Shown in pieces: positions 1 to 9,123 of a DNA stretch of 64,000 nt (position 1 is the first letter of the stretch; every line of letters begins with the position of its first letter). The position numbers and the translations under genes were made by a program. Source of the stretch: Aphidius gifuensis (lineage: Eukaryota > Arthropoda > Insecta > Hymenoptera > Braconidae); NCBI RefSeq assembly GCF_014905175.1, contig NC_057789.1, positions 6,820,001 to 6,884,000 of the forward strand, written 5' to 3'. Below the pieces are notes generated by a model. That model saw only the letters and a program-made list of their open reading frames with translations. It made no database searches and had not been told where the DNA came from.

Positions 1-587
1 CATTGACATCAATACCAGCAAAATATCATGACAGAAATGATCTCATTCCAACGACATTCAATATGATACGTTTCATGTAAATATAATAACCAACTGGTCC
101 ATCACTTGGCATTTAATTTTGTTCTAATAATTCCAGGCATTTATCTAGTTATGAGAGTCTTGTGGAGCAACTTGTTAACATTCATACCTTTGAAGTTCGA
201 CCATCAGTATTATTAATTGATAGATTAGATACATATATTCAAATTAAAGACCCTAAAGTTAAAGAACAACATGAAGTACACATTGCAAGACTATGTGCAA
301 TAATTCATGATTCAATGAATGCCTGTTCAAGATTAAAAAAAGTCCAGGTTCATATTTGTGTATCAGTATCACCAGATAATTTTAAAACAAATATTTATCA
401 GCATTATTTTGATAGTATTTGGAGATTTGACAAAAACAATGAAGGAATTGTTGAATTAAAAAAAATCAAAGGTGATCTAGATTATCAAGATGTTTTTAGA
501 TACGAAAAATATGTTGATGGTACAGTTATTCTTAACAGTGTATTAGAATTGTGTAAAAATAATTCATCAACTCATAAAATTACATGA
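1..587 (+). CDS. SWSAP1-like RecA-fold protein, 3' part
   Basis: These are the last two exons of a gene that begins upstream of the window: 1-76 (donor GTAAAT at 77) and 137-587 (acceptor TTCCAG), joined in phase 2 through an ATG codon. The visible ~173 residues contain a Walker-B-like strand, PSVLLIDRLD, after a helix HLSSYESLVEQLVNIH. Hydrophobic strands such as VQVHICVSV follow, then a late WRF motif. This order resembles SWSAP1, the RAD51-paralogue-like partner of SWS1 in homologous recombination, but I base that on overall pattern only. The Walker A part would lie outside the window. It could be another small RecA-like ATPase. The coding claim is firm because the exons splice cleanly; the family name is not. 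Confidence 0.5.
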
Positions 588-1345
588 ATAATTTGATCAA
601 GATGCTTGAAAAAAAAACATGACAACTCTTCATGTTCCTGGGCCCCATAAGTTATGTTTTGTTTACACAATTAATTTATTTTAATCTTGTTATTTATGTT
701 ATTAACAGAACTGATGATTTAACACTAAATTTAAATTATTAAATAATATTTTAAGACTTTTCTGGATGACAAATTACATTTGTCATTTGATTCTTAATAA
801 AAAGAAAATATAAAAACACATGTTACATCAAGTGTACCAGTTTGAATTGACCTTAAGGCATGTCCAACGCGCAACGAAAATACAGAGAAGTTTCTGAAAT
901 TTTGACAGTAGATTATTTACGTAATAATACACAATCCCCAATTTTTTTATAATTTTTTTGTCGGTGGTTTTCTTTTAATTAATTAATAAAGTTGACATTT
1001 TTCAAGAAGGTTCAAACATAGAGTGAAACTGACAGAAGAAGTTTGCATGTGTGGTCACACAGACATGTAATTGTCGTGATTTCATCTGCCAGTCCCACTC
1101 TATATTCAACCTGGCCAACATAATTTTTAATTTACAGTAAATGATATTTTAAAATTCAATTGGATAAATAGACTTAAATAAAATGAGTCAATAAATATTT
1201 TTTTAATATTAAATAAGGTCAAATATGATAAAAATAACGTTTTATGATAGATTAAAAAAAAAAATAATAATTATTCAAGAGTTTATATTCTGTGTTTTTT
1301 TTTTTTCACATTTTTATTTATTCATAATGAAAAGTATTGACAAAA
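588..1345. other. Intergenic region, 3' ends of two converging genes
   Basis: This stretch separates the plus-strand SWSAP1-like gene from minus-strand RpS27. I see no open exon with splice sites. It contains the 3' UTRs, poly-A/T runs near 1250-1310, and a minus-strand AATAAA (reads TTTATT at about 1315-1320) fitting the RpS27 polyadenylation signal. Confidence 0.5.
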
Positions 1346-1603
1346 TTAGCATTGAACTTTCCTTCTGAAGGAGCATCCTTCTGTAAGACGAGCTTTTCCA
1401 CCAGTTGGAGTGCACAAGATTGTACGACAACCATCACATTCAACGGGTCTCTGGGCATGAGAGAAGATTGTCTTGATTGCATAGCAACCTGGACATTTGA
1501 CATCCATGAAGTAGCTGTTTGGTTTTTGAACAAGTCGCTTCAACTTGTGCTTTCTCTTTTCTTCAGCTGGGCTGGGATGGAGAAAATCTTTAGCTAATGG
1601 CAT
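1346..1603 (-). CDS. RpS27: 40S ribosomal protein S27 (eS27)
   Basis: The 85-aa product aligns over its whole length with eukaryotic eS27. It begins MPLAKDFLHPSP and carries the C4 zinc finger (CPGC and CDGC pairs, residues ~37-59) followed by TPTGGKARLTEGCSFRRK. eS27 is a structural component of the small ribosomal subunit. The whole CDS is in one exon: an acceptor (TTTTCAG) lies one base before the ATG, so the only intron seen is in the 5' leader (about 1605-1975). The finger loop reads SHAQRPVECDGC, where most animals have TVVLC at this place. Length and ends are normal, so the gene looks functional. Confidence 0.96.
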   Translation of the reverse strand: MPLAKDFLHPSPAEEKRKHKLKRLVQKPNSYFMDVKCPGCYAIKTIFSHAQRPVECDGCRTILCTPTGGKARLTEGCSFRRKVQC

Positions 1604-1639
1604 GCTGAAAATTGAAAAACAATTAAATTATTATTTGCT

Positions 1640-1898
1640 CAATAACACAACCGCATGAACAAATAATCATTTTTTTTTTTTTTAGGTTATGAACACTTTT
1701 ATATCTTCCAAAATATTGTCAATTAAGTCAATAATTGCAAATATTTATATAAAAAAATAAATAAAATAATTAGCTTAATTTAATTATTAAAATATATTTG
1801 CAATTATTTACTTAATTGATAATATTTTGGAAGATATAAAAGTGTTTATTATCTATAAGAAAAAAATGGTGATGCGGTTCATGCGGTTGTACAACACC
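1640..1898. repeat. Long inverted repeat (foldback/MITE-like) in RpS27 leader intron
   Basis: Two imperfect arms of roughly 110 bp, 1640-1755 and 1790-1898, are reverse complements. Matching blocks include ACAACCGCATGAAC with its complement, and ACTTTTATATCTTCCAAAAT with its complement. A ~35-bp A/T spacer separates them. The element occupies most of the RpS27 5' UTR intron. There is no coding capacity, as expected of a non-autonomous foldback element. Confidence 0.85.
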
Positions 1899-1975
1899 GG
1901 AATTTATACAACACTTTTTTAACATGAAAAATTAATTTCTAATTAATTTAATTATAATTTTATAATAAAACTCAC

Positions 1976-2066
1976 TTGTTTTTTTTGTTAATTCACTTGT
2001 AATTGTCAATTACAGCGTAAGCCACGTGTTTTGATGACCGCGTAAGGACGTAAAAGAGAATTTGCT
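1976..2066 (-). promoter_or_regulatory. RpS27 noncoding first exon with TOP-like start
   Basis: On the minus strand a good donor (GTGAGT) follows base 1976, which fits the RpS27 leader intron ending at the acceptor just before the ATG. Upstream the minus strand reads CTCTTTTACG from 2058. A C followed by pyrimidines is the usual 5' terminal oligopyrimidine start of ribosomal protein mRNAs. The second pyrimidine run (CACCCTTC, ~2073) is an alternative. The start site is inferred. Confidence 0.5.
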
Positions 2067-2369
2067 CGAAGGGTGACCAGATATCTGAGAAATGCGCACG
2101 CCGCCAAATCCGCCATTTTTATAAATGTTTCCGCCGCTGTCTATCACGCCAACGCGGGCTTTTTTCAAAAATAATATCATTATTTTTATCATAAAGAATA
2201 ATCTTTAATTAATTTTTATTTAAATATTGCAAAAATTAAGCTAACCTAATTATTTCCTTGACTACATTAATTTCAATTAATTTCTCAGCTATATTTGCCA
2301 AAATGAATTAAAAAATATCTAGAAAATTACATGTTAATTAATATTTAGTATGATAATAATTTATTGTAT

Positions 2370-2900
2370 TTATTGAAAAAATATAAAGTTATAAATCACA
2401 AATATACGTTTTTCCACACATATTTTATTTTCACATCTCAACAATTTTAAATATCTTTTTATCTGGTAAATTACTTTTACTTGATTTATCCTAATGTTTT
2501 GATGATATTGATCTTTATTATTTTTTTTACTACTCCAACTACTATGATCACTAAATACTGGCTCTTCCATTGTGTATTAAATAAAAAATTATAATTACTA
2601 TAAACAATAGGTATTATAAATTTTTTTTTATAATTTATTTACCTTTTTTTTTCAATACATTTAATAGTTAATAAACTATATAAATACAAAATTATTTGTT
2701 AATATTTATTAGATAATAAATAATAGAAATATATTATTTTTTTTTTTTTTAAATTTATTTTCAGGACAAGAGATAACAAATTAATAAAAATAAATAAATT
2801 GCAAGTGAATATTTAAATTGAAACAATTTTATTATATTAAAACGAATCATCTCACTCATTCAGGATTCAAAGAAATAATGAGTCAAAATAATATTTTCAT
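2370..2900. other. Duplicated noncoding stretch 3' of the F-box gene
   Basis: A 66-codon open frame on the minus strand (2370-2570) is matched at 8180-8360 in unit B. There the differences are mostly amino-acid changing and a stop appears, so I do not call it coding. Long A/T runs and the F-box 3' UTR make up the rest. Confidence 0.4.
2840..2900 (+). pseudogene. Relic of an F-box/LRR paralogue in opposite orientation
   Basis: The plus strand reads a frame containing FKEIMSQ, identical to a segment of exon 3 of the minus-strand F-box/LRR gene (near 3800). This is therefore an inverted fragment of a paralogue lying in the gene's own 3' region. A longer version survives in unit B (8655-8785). 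Confidence 0.6.
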
Positions 2901-4608
2901 TTACTTATGTACGCATAATAGTTTTTTACGCTGTTTTGTTAATTTATATATTTTACTGACACCTTCACTAGTTACCTGTGTATTTCTAATGAATAAAATT
3001 CTTAAATTAGGTAAATTTTCAACAAGTTTAATTACCCCTTTATCAGTGATTTGAATGCAATTTGATATATGCAAGGATTGCAATTTTGGATTGAATAAAC
3101 ATTGCATTGATTCATCAGTGATAAATTCATTATTTTTTGATGGCAGATAAGTTAAACCAAGACCGAAATCTTCTAATTGTTGTAAATTATCAATTGCACT
3201 CATACCAATATCAGTTATATATGTGCCAATTATTTGTAAATCCCTTAATTTTTCAGCATTATTACAAAGATTAATCAAAAATTCATCACTAATACCATAA
3301 TCACAATCAATATGTAACTTCTTGAGATTTTTTAAATTTCCAATTGGATACATATTGATTCTCATATCAAACATTGGATGATGTTCCTGCCAACGAAATG
3401 TTAATTTTAGATTAGCCAAATTTTTTATTTCACCTATCGACTGGAGTAATAGTTGACTTAGTCCAATATTACGTATAGTTAAACTATTCAAAGCGATTAG
3501 TCGAGGAAATACCTGAAAAATAAAGAAATAATTTATTAAAAATTAAATATTCTTTATTGTAATATCTATAAAGGTATATATATATTTATTAAAAATTTAA
3601 ACTCACCGAAGCCGATGAATCTGGTAAGAATATGTAATTTCGTGCGAAGCAACATGAAAGTTCTAAACTTTCCAGTGTTCCACCAATTTGTTCTAACGAC
3701 TTGGCTAAAGTCATTGGTAGAGTTAAACTTCCACAATCCCATTCAATCCACAGTACTCTAAGGTGAGACATATTAGAAAAAACATTTTCAAAATCTTGAC
3801 TCATTATTTCTTTGAATTCTAAATAAAGGGTCTCAAGATTTGGACAATTAGCATTGATTATTGGCATTATTTGAGAAATAGGATATTGTGTTACATTTAG
3901 ATAAGTTAAATTACTTCCACAGAGTTTAATTAGGTACTCTAGATCATTTGCTTTTTCATGAAATTCATTAATTGAATCATTTTCATTGCTTTTAAATGAA
4001 AATGTTGTGAAGCATGAAGGGAGAAACCTGTTCTTCCAATCTTTGCATACTGAAAAATTGATTAAATATTTTCATTAGTATATTCAAAGTAATACAGAAT
4101 TTTGTTTTTATCATTAAAAATTATAGTGTTGTTATTTTCTTACTTTTTTCAAGTCGTGGCTGACTAGCAAGTAGAGGAGCCATGCGAATCATACGCAAAT
4201 CATACTGTACAGCACGTGCTTCTTGTATTTTTCTTTTTTTATCTTCATCATCCTCATCCTCATCATCATCATCATAACTATCTTCATCCTCATCCTCCTC
4301 CTCATCATCATCATCATCATAACTATCTTCATCTTCATCTTCTTCATCATCATCACCTTCATTTACCATTGATACTATTACTTTATCATTTAAGGAATTT
4401 TTTGATAACTCAAGCTATATCAGAAAAAAATTAATTCATGATTAAATTCAATTTAATTAACAATAAACAATAACAGTAACTACAAAAATATTATTATATA
4501 GAATTCAAAACATACTTCTTCTTTCGAAATTATAGTGAATTTTTCAAGCCATTCGGCAGGACTTAAATCTGCAGTTTCCATATCCATTTTAGTTGGATCA
4601 GTCTTCAT
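2901..4608 (-). CDS. F-box/LRR-like protein with acidic tract
   Basis: Four exons, 4516-4608, 4144-4414, 3607-4049 and 2901-3512, join in frame (phases 0, 1, 0) to 472 aa. The N-terminal half has an Asp/Glu-rich tract (about residues 50-90) containing two near-identical DEDEDSYDDDD repeats. It is followed by a helix pair, ending LEKICKDWKNRF, that resembles the second half of an F-box. The rest is leucine-rich repeats: LETLYLEF, LKKLHIDCDYGISDEFL, LQSLHISNCIQITDKGVIKL, LRILFIRNTQVTSEGV. Such proteins usually act as substrate receptors of SCF ubiquitin ligases. That role is inferred, because the first half of the F-box is not clear and the acidic tract sits where it would be expected. The first ATG at 4608 is used; two more follow in frame within 10 codons. 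Confidence 0.8.
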
Positions 4609-5315
4609 GCAGGTCAGCACGTGTATTGACGTGAACAAAATACGCAAAATACAACAAAATAGCTAAATAGCAAAACTGAGATCGGGCTACACACTGTAAA
4701 AAATAAAGTGTAAAGCGCCTGCGCTCCGTGCCCAATATATGGGACTGCGAGTATGTATGTGTGTTTGAACATACCATACGTTGCCACATGTAATTAGCTT
4801 TGTAAATAGTAACACGCTGGACTGAAATCCTCCAGGTTTACCTTGCCATTGATTCGACACACTATTACGTTTACTAGATTATTGGTGGTCGTCTGTGCTG
4901 AGTAAAACACAAGTGGCCAGGGAAGAATTTAAAAAAATCGATTCAATGTTCAATCGAAAAAAAAAGTAAAAAATAAAAATTAAATAGTATGATGATAACC
5001 CAATTAATTGTCTTTTTTATAATTTCTAAAAGATGAAAAAAAAAAAAATGCAAGTAGTATGTTTTATTATAAGTTATTTATTTTAACTTTTATAGATATA
5101 TGAATTAAATTGTTTATATTATTGGTAGAAATGATCATTAATCGAATATTTGATACTACAACTATAAATCATAATCAAAACCAATAAAATAATATGACAA
5201 TGTTTTTTTAAAATTTAATTATAATATATTATTAAACAAAAAACAAAAAACGCAAAAGTATATATGGATATATTAAGTCATATATTGAAAGAAAAAAAAA
5301 TAATAATTATTGATT

Positions 5316-5497
5316 TTAATCTATAGACATGGATCTTTTTACACAAGGGTAAATAAGAATACTTGGTATTTTCTTATTTAAGTCAATTTCAATGTCAACT
5401 TCTTGTCTGATAAATATCCTGTAAAATAAAAAATAATATTATTAATAATGGATATTATTTATAAACAGTTTTTTACAGAACTTTTTCATTTAGATTA

Positions 5498-5538
<41 letters not shown>

Positions 5539-7802
5539 GAAAAAAGTTCGAAATTATTGATTAATATTCATTTTACCGTTGATCACTAGAACCGGCTTCT
5601 TCAATCATTAGATTACCGCTACTAAGTTGCATTCGAATTATACCATTTTTTGATAATGTGTTCGAACCGGAATTTGTTATAGTTTCAGCAGGTTCTTTGT
5701 AAGCTTGAATCTCAACATTGTGATAGACTATGAAACTAAAAAAAAAAAATAATATTTGTCATCAAAAGTTTATTAGAGATATAAATAAATAATAAATTTT
5801 TAATAAGTCACTTTTTATCCCTTAATAAAACATTAATAATATGATAATTAAATAATTTTAATAAATAAAAAATTAATTAAAAATTATTGAATAAATATTT
5901 GACTTACTAATCATCAGTATCTTTTATTTTTATTTTTTGTTGACTTCCTTCAAGTACCGCAGTCATTGGAAATTTCAGTTTCATTTTTCCGTACTGATCT
6001 GGACAATCAGTTCTAAATAAATAATCATTATACAAAATATTAATAATGATAAACATTAATAATAAAAACAAAAAATTGGTTTAAAATAATTGATTAATAT
6101 TTAACTTACACTTGGCCATTACTTTTTGTTACTAGTTCATCTGGTACGTCATGTCCGTAACTTAGAAGTTTTTCCACAGACATTGGATTACCTATAGGTA
6201 AGTAAGTCCGTCTGTAAGGTAATAATAATATTATTAATGATGTATATTTTTTATTAAGACAGAGATGGTAACTTTCTTCACTTAATAGAACATTAATAAT
6301 AATAATAATGATGATAATTGAATAATTTAAAAAACCAAATGGTTGGTTAAAAATAATTGATTAATGTTTAACTTACGTTTGAGGATTCGACCCAGCTTGT
6401 TGTGATATTATTTTAGCGCAATAACTTTTAACATCAGAATCAAGTTTTGGTGGTTTGAATGATACACCATCAACTTCTGAATATGGTGGTGGGTTATTGT
6501 GAGCTTTAACGTGAATTGTGTGTTTCAAAATAAAACTGTAAAATAAAAATAATGTTATTAATAATGTACCTACTAATTGTATATTTGTCATCAATAGTTT
6601 GTTAAAGATACAAATAATTAATCGAAACGAATAATAGATATATTCGAAATTGTTTTAAAATTCAACTTACGTTTCATTACTATTTTTTAATTTTAATGTT
6701 AATTTTTCACTATCAAGTGATCCATACCAATTATGTAATTTAAATGTTTTTATCTCTTCAACAGCAATTTTATTGCTTTTAGGTTCAATTGATTTTTCGT
6801 TAAGTTCAAAGCTGAATGTGGGAGGAAAAATTAAACTGTAAAATAATAATTATGATAATATTATTAATGATGTATATTTTTTTATCAACAGTTTAATTTA
6901 TTATTTTTAGATATAGCGAAATAAATAATCTATATTCATGATAGGTCAATTTTTTTGTCTAGGTGCTTAACATCTAGTAATTTTCGACATATGTGCTATT
7001 TTTTTTTTTACAATTATTTAAAAAATAAAAATTTCATTGTGGGACAAAAATTTGAGGTGAAAAGTTGTCATAATTTTATCACTGGATGTTAAGCACCTGG
7101 CTGTAATAATAAATAATTTTAATTATCAAAGAATGGTTTGAAATTATTGCTCAATATATTCTACTTACTCTTTTCTTCCAAAGAAAATTTTTGGTGTTAT
7201 TAATCCTATATTACCACTATCAAGTGATACCGTAAAACCCTTAATATTTAATGTTTTTATTCCATCATCAAATATTGATAATAATAAGTTCTTTCCAGCA
7301 GCCCGTATGGTTGACCAAAAACTAGTTGAATTTTGGATAGCTATAAAAATAATAAATAATATCAATTAAAAAAAATATTTGAATTGAATAAAAAAATAAT
7401 ATTTGATATTTTTTTTTGTATATTTTTATGATTTAGTATTTTTTGGGTGGATATAAAGTGTGATTACTGATTAGTACAATGGACATTGAATTGTAGCTAA
7501 AATTTTTATATAAAATAACCCTAAATTCACTCAAAATCACACGTAATATCCACTATAAATTGCTTGTAATTAATACAAGCTTACTTTAAAAAAAAAAAAA
7601 ATTTAATTTAAAATAATAATATACCTTGAGTATCGCGTGATCTTTCTGATTCATGATGGTGGAGAGGATTTGATTCAAGTAATAATGATGAATCAATTCG
7701 ACTAGTCGTAAGTGTCATAGATCGTAGATATTTTGTTGAATTAATTGGAGCATATTTTGTTGTGCCAACAAGACGCAATGTATTTCTCAAAATTCCACTC
7801 AT
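5316..7802 (-). CDS. Unrecognised multi-exon protein, copy 1 of a tandem pair
   Basis: Eight exons: 7625-7802, 7169-7340, 6671-6835, 6377-6535, 6110-6211, 5908-6012, 5577-5735 and 5316-5418. They join without a frame break to 380 aa. The first intron is phase 1 and all six later ones are phase 2, so the internal exons 3-7 are symmetrical. The N-terminus (MSGILRNTLRLVGTTK, rich in Arg/Ser/Thr without acids) looks like a mitochondrial presequence, by inference. The remainder alternates hydrophobic strands with polar turns: FTVSLDSGNIGLI, WYGSLDSEKLTLKLK, MKLKFPM, KIKIKDTDDYFIVYHN, NTLSKNGIIRMQL. This suggests repeated beta-rich modules. The later part faintly recalls an alpha-crystallin fold, but I do not claim it. 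There is no TM segment and no catalytic motif. The exon map is solid; the function is unknown. Confidence 0.8.
5499..5536. repeat. (AAT)n microsatellite in an intron
   Basis: An uninterrupted trinucleotide run (ATA/AAT) lies in the last intron of copy 1 of the unrecognised gene. The matching intron in unit B has only a short interrupted run near 9325-9350. Confidence 0.9.
6959..7100. repeat. MITE-like element with AGGTGCTTAACATC termini, unit A
   Basis: Ends are inverted repeats: CTAGGTGCTTAACATC at the left and GATGTTAAGCACCTGG at the right, with further weaker pairing inward. It is ~142 bp, AT-rich and noncoding. It lies in intron 2 of the unrecognised gene and is present at the same place in unit B. 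Confidence 0.75.
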
Positions 7803-8654
7803 TTTCTTATGTTTTATTCTTAAACAAGAATTTATTAACAGTTATCAATACTAATTGTTTAAACAATATATAAATTTTTTTGATAAACTTGATAAACAAC
7901 GCGAGAAGACCAACAGGTGGCTACAACATGCTATTCACAAAAAAGAATTCAACCAAGAGAACTATTCTCTATTTTTCCTGCTCAGAAGTCAGACTCCACG
8001 TTTCGTTTGTCAAATTTATATGAGTGATTCAATTTGCTTTGATCTATGTACTTGACTACATTAATTTCTCAGCTATTTGCCAAAATGAATTAAAAAATAC
8101 CTAAAAAATTACATGTTAATTAATATTTAAAATGATAATAATTTATTGTATTTATTGGAAAATTAAAAAGTTATAAATTACAAATATACGTTTTTCCACA
8201 CATATTTTATTTTCACATGCACATCATCTCAACAATTTTAAATATCTTTTTATCTGGTAAATTACTTCTACTTGATTTATCCTAATGTTTTGATGATGTT
8301 GAGCTTTATTATTTTTTTTACTACTCCAACTACTATGATCACTAAATACTGGCACTTCCATTGTGTATTAAATAAAATATTATAATTACTATAAACAATA
8401 GGTACTATAAATTTTTTTAATAATTTATTTACCTTTTTTTTCAATACATTTAATAGTTAATAAACTATATAAATACAAAATTATTTGTTAATATTAATTA
8501 GATAATAAATAATAGAAATATATTATTTTTTTTTTTTTTAAATTTATTTTCAGGACAAGAGATAACAAATTAATAAAAATAAATAAATTGCAAGTAAATA
8601 TTTAAATTGAAACAATTTTATTATATTAAAACGAATCAAAAGGCACAGTAGTTT

Positions 8655-8785
8655 TTTTAGACTAAAAAATGTACATTATTTGATTTCACCGATGATTTAA
8701 AAATAATCAATGCTAATTGTCCACATCTCACTCATTCAGGATTCAAAGAAATAATGAGTCAAAATAATATTATTTCATTTACGTA
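8655..8785 (+). pseudogene. Longer relic of the inverted F-box/LRR paralogue
   Basis: The plus strand encodes KNVHYLISPMI, then after a frame shift IINANCP and FKEIMSQ. These match LNVTQYPISQIMP, IINANCP and FKEIMSQ, consecutive pieces of exon 3 of the F-box/LRR gene, but in the opposite orientation. The frame is broken, so it is a dead fragment. Confidence 0.65.
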
Positions 8786-8994
8786 TATACGCGTAATAGT
8801 TTTTTACGCTGTTTTGTTAATTTATATATTTTACTGACACCTTCACTAGTTACCTTTGTATTTCTAATGAATAAAATTCTTAAATTAGGTAAATTTTCAA
8901 TAAGTTTAATTACCCCTTTATCAGTGGTTTTAATGCAATTTGATATATCCAAGGAGTACAATTTTTGATTGAATAAACATTGAATTGATAATGC
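8779..8994 (-). pseudogene. 3' fragment of the F-box/LRR gene in unit B
   Basis: About 70 codons remain (SLDISNCIKTTDKGVIKL to the stop), nearly identical to the last LRRs of the unit A gene. Upstream the sequence jumps directly into what is the 3' flank of the neighbouring gene in unit A, so exons 1-3, most of exon 4 and the promoter are gone. No start codon or splice site is available. Confidence 0.85.
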
Positions 8995-9123
8995 AAGTAG
9001 TATGTTTTATTATAAGTTATTTATTTTAACCTTTATAGATATATGAATTAAATTGTTTATATTATTGGTATATGGATATATTAAGTCATATATTGAAAGA
9101 AAAAATAATAATAATTATCGATT

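Larger units (their letters stand above)
2255..8050. repeat. Tandem duplication, unit A (5.8 kb)
   Basis: The sequence starting CTTGACTACATTAATTTC near 2255 reappears at 8051 and 11999, marking three unit boundaries. Unit A holds the full F-box/LRR-like gene and copy 1 of the unrecognised eight-exon gene. Colinear matches with unit B run through both exons and introns at high identity, so this is a segmental tandem duplication rather than retroposition. Confidence 0.9.

Noticed and set aside
2370..2570. 66-codon minus-strand open frame starting MEEPVFSDHSSW, matched in unit B
   Set aside because: Most base differences between the two copies change the amino acid and copy B gains a stop, so it evolves like noncoding DNA.
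5650..5670. GTTCGAACC resembling a tRNA B box
   Set aside because: It lies in a coding exon of the unrecognised gene and no A box or cloverleaf surrounds it.
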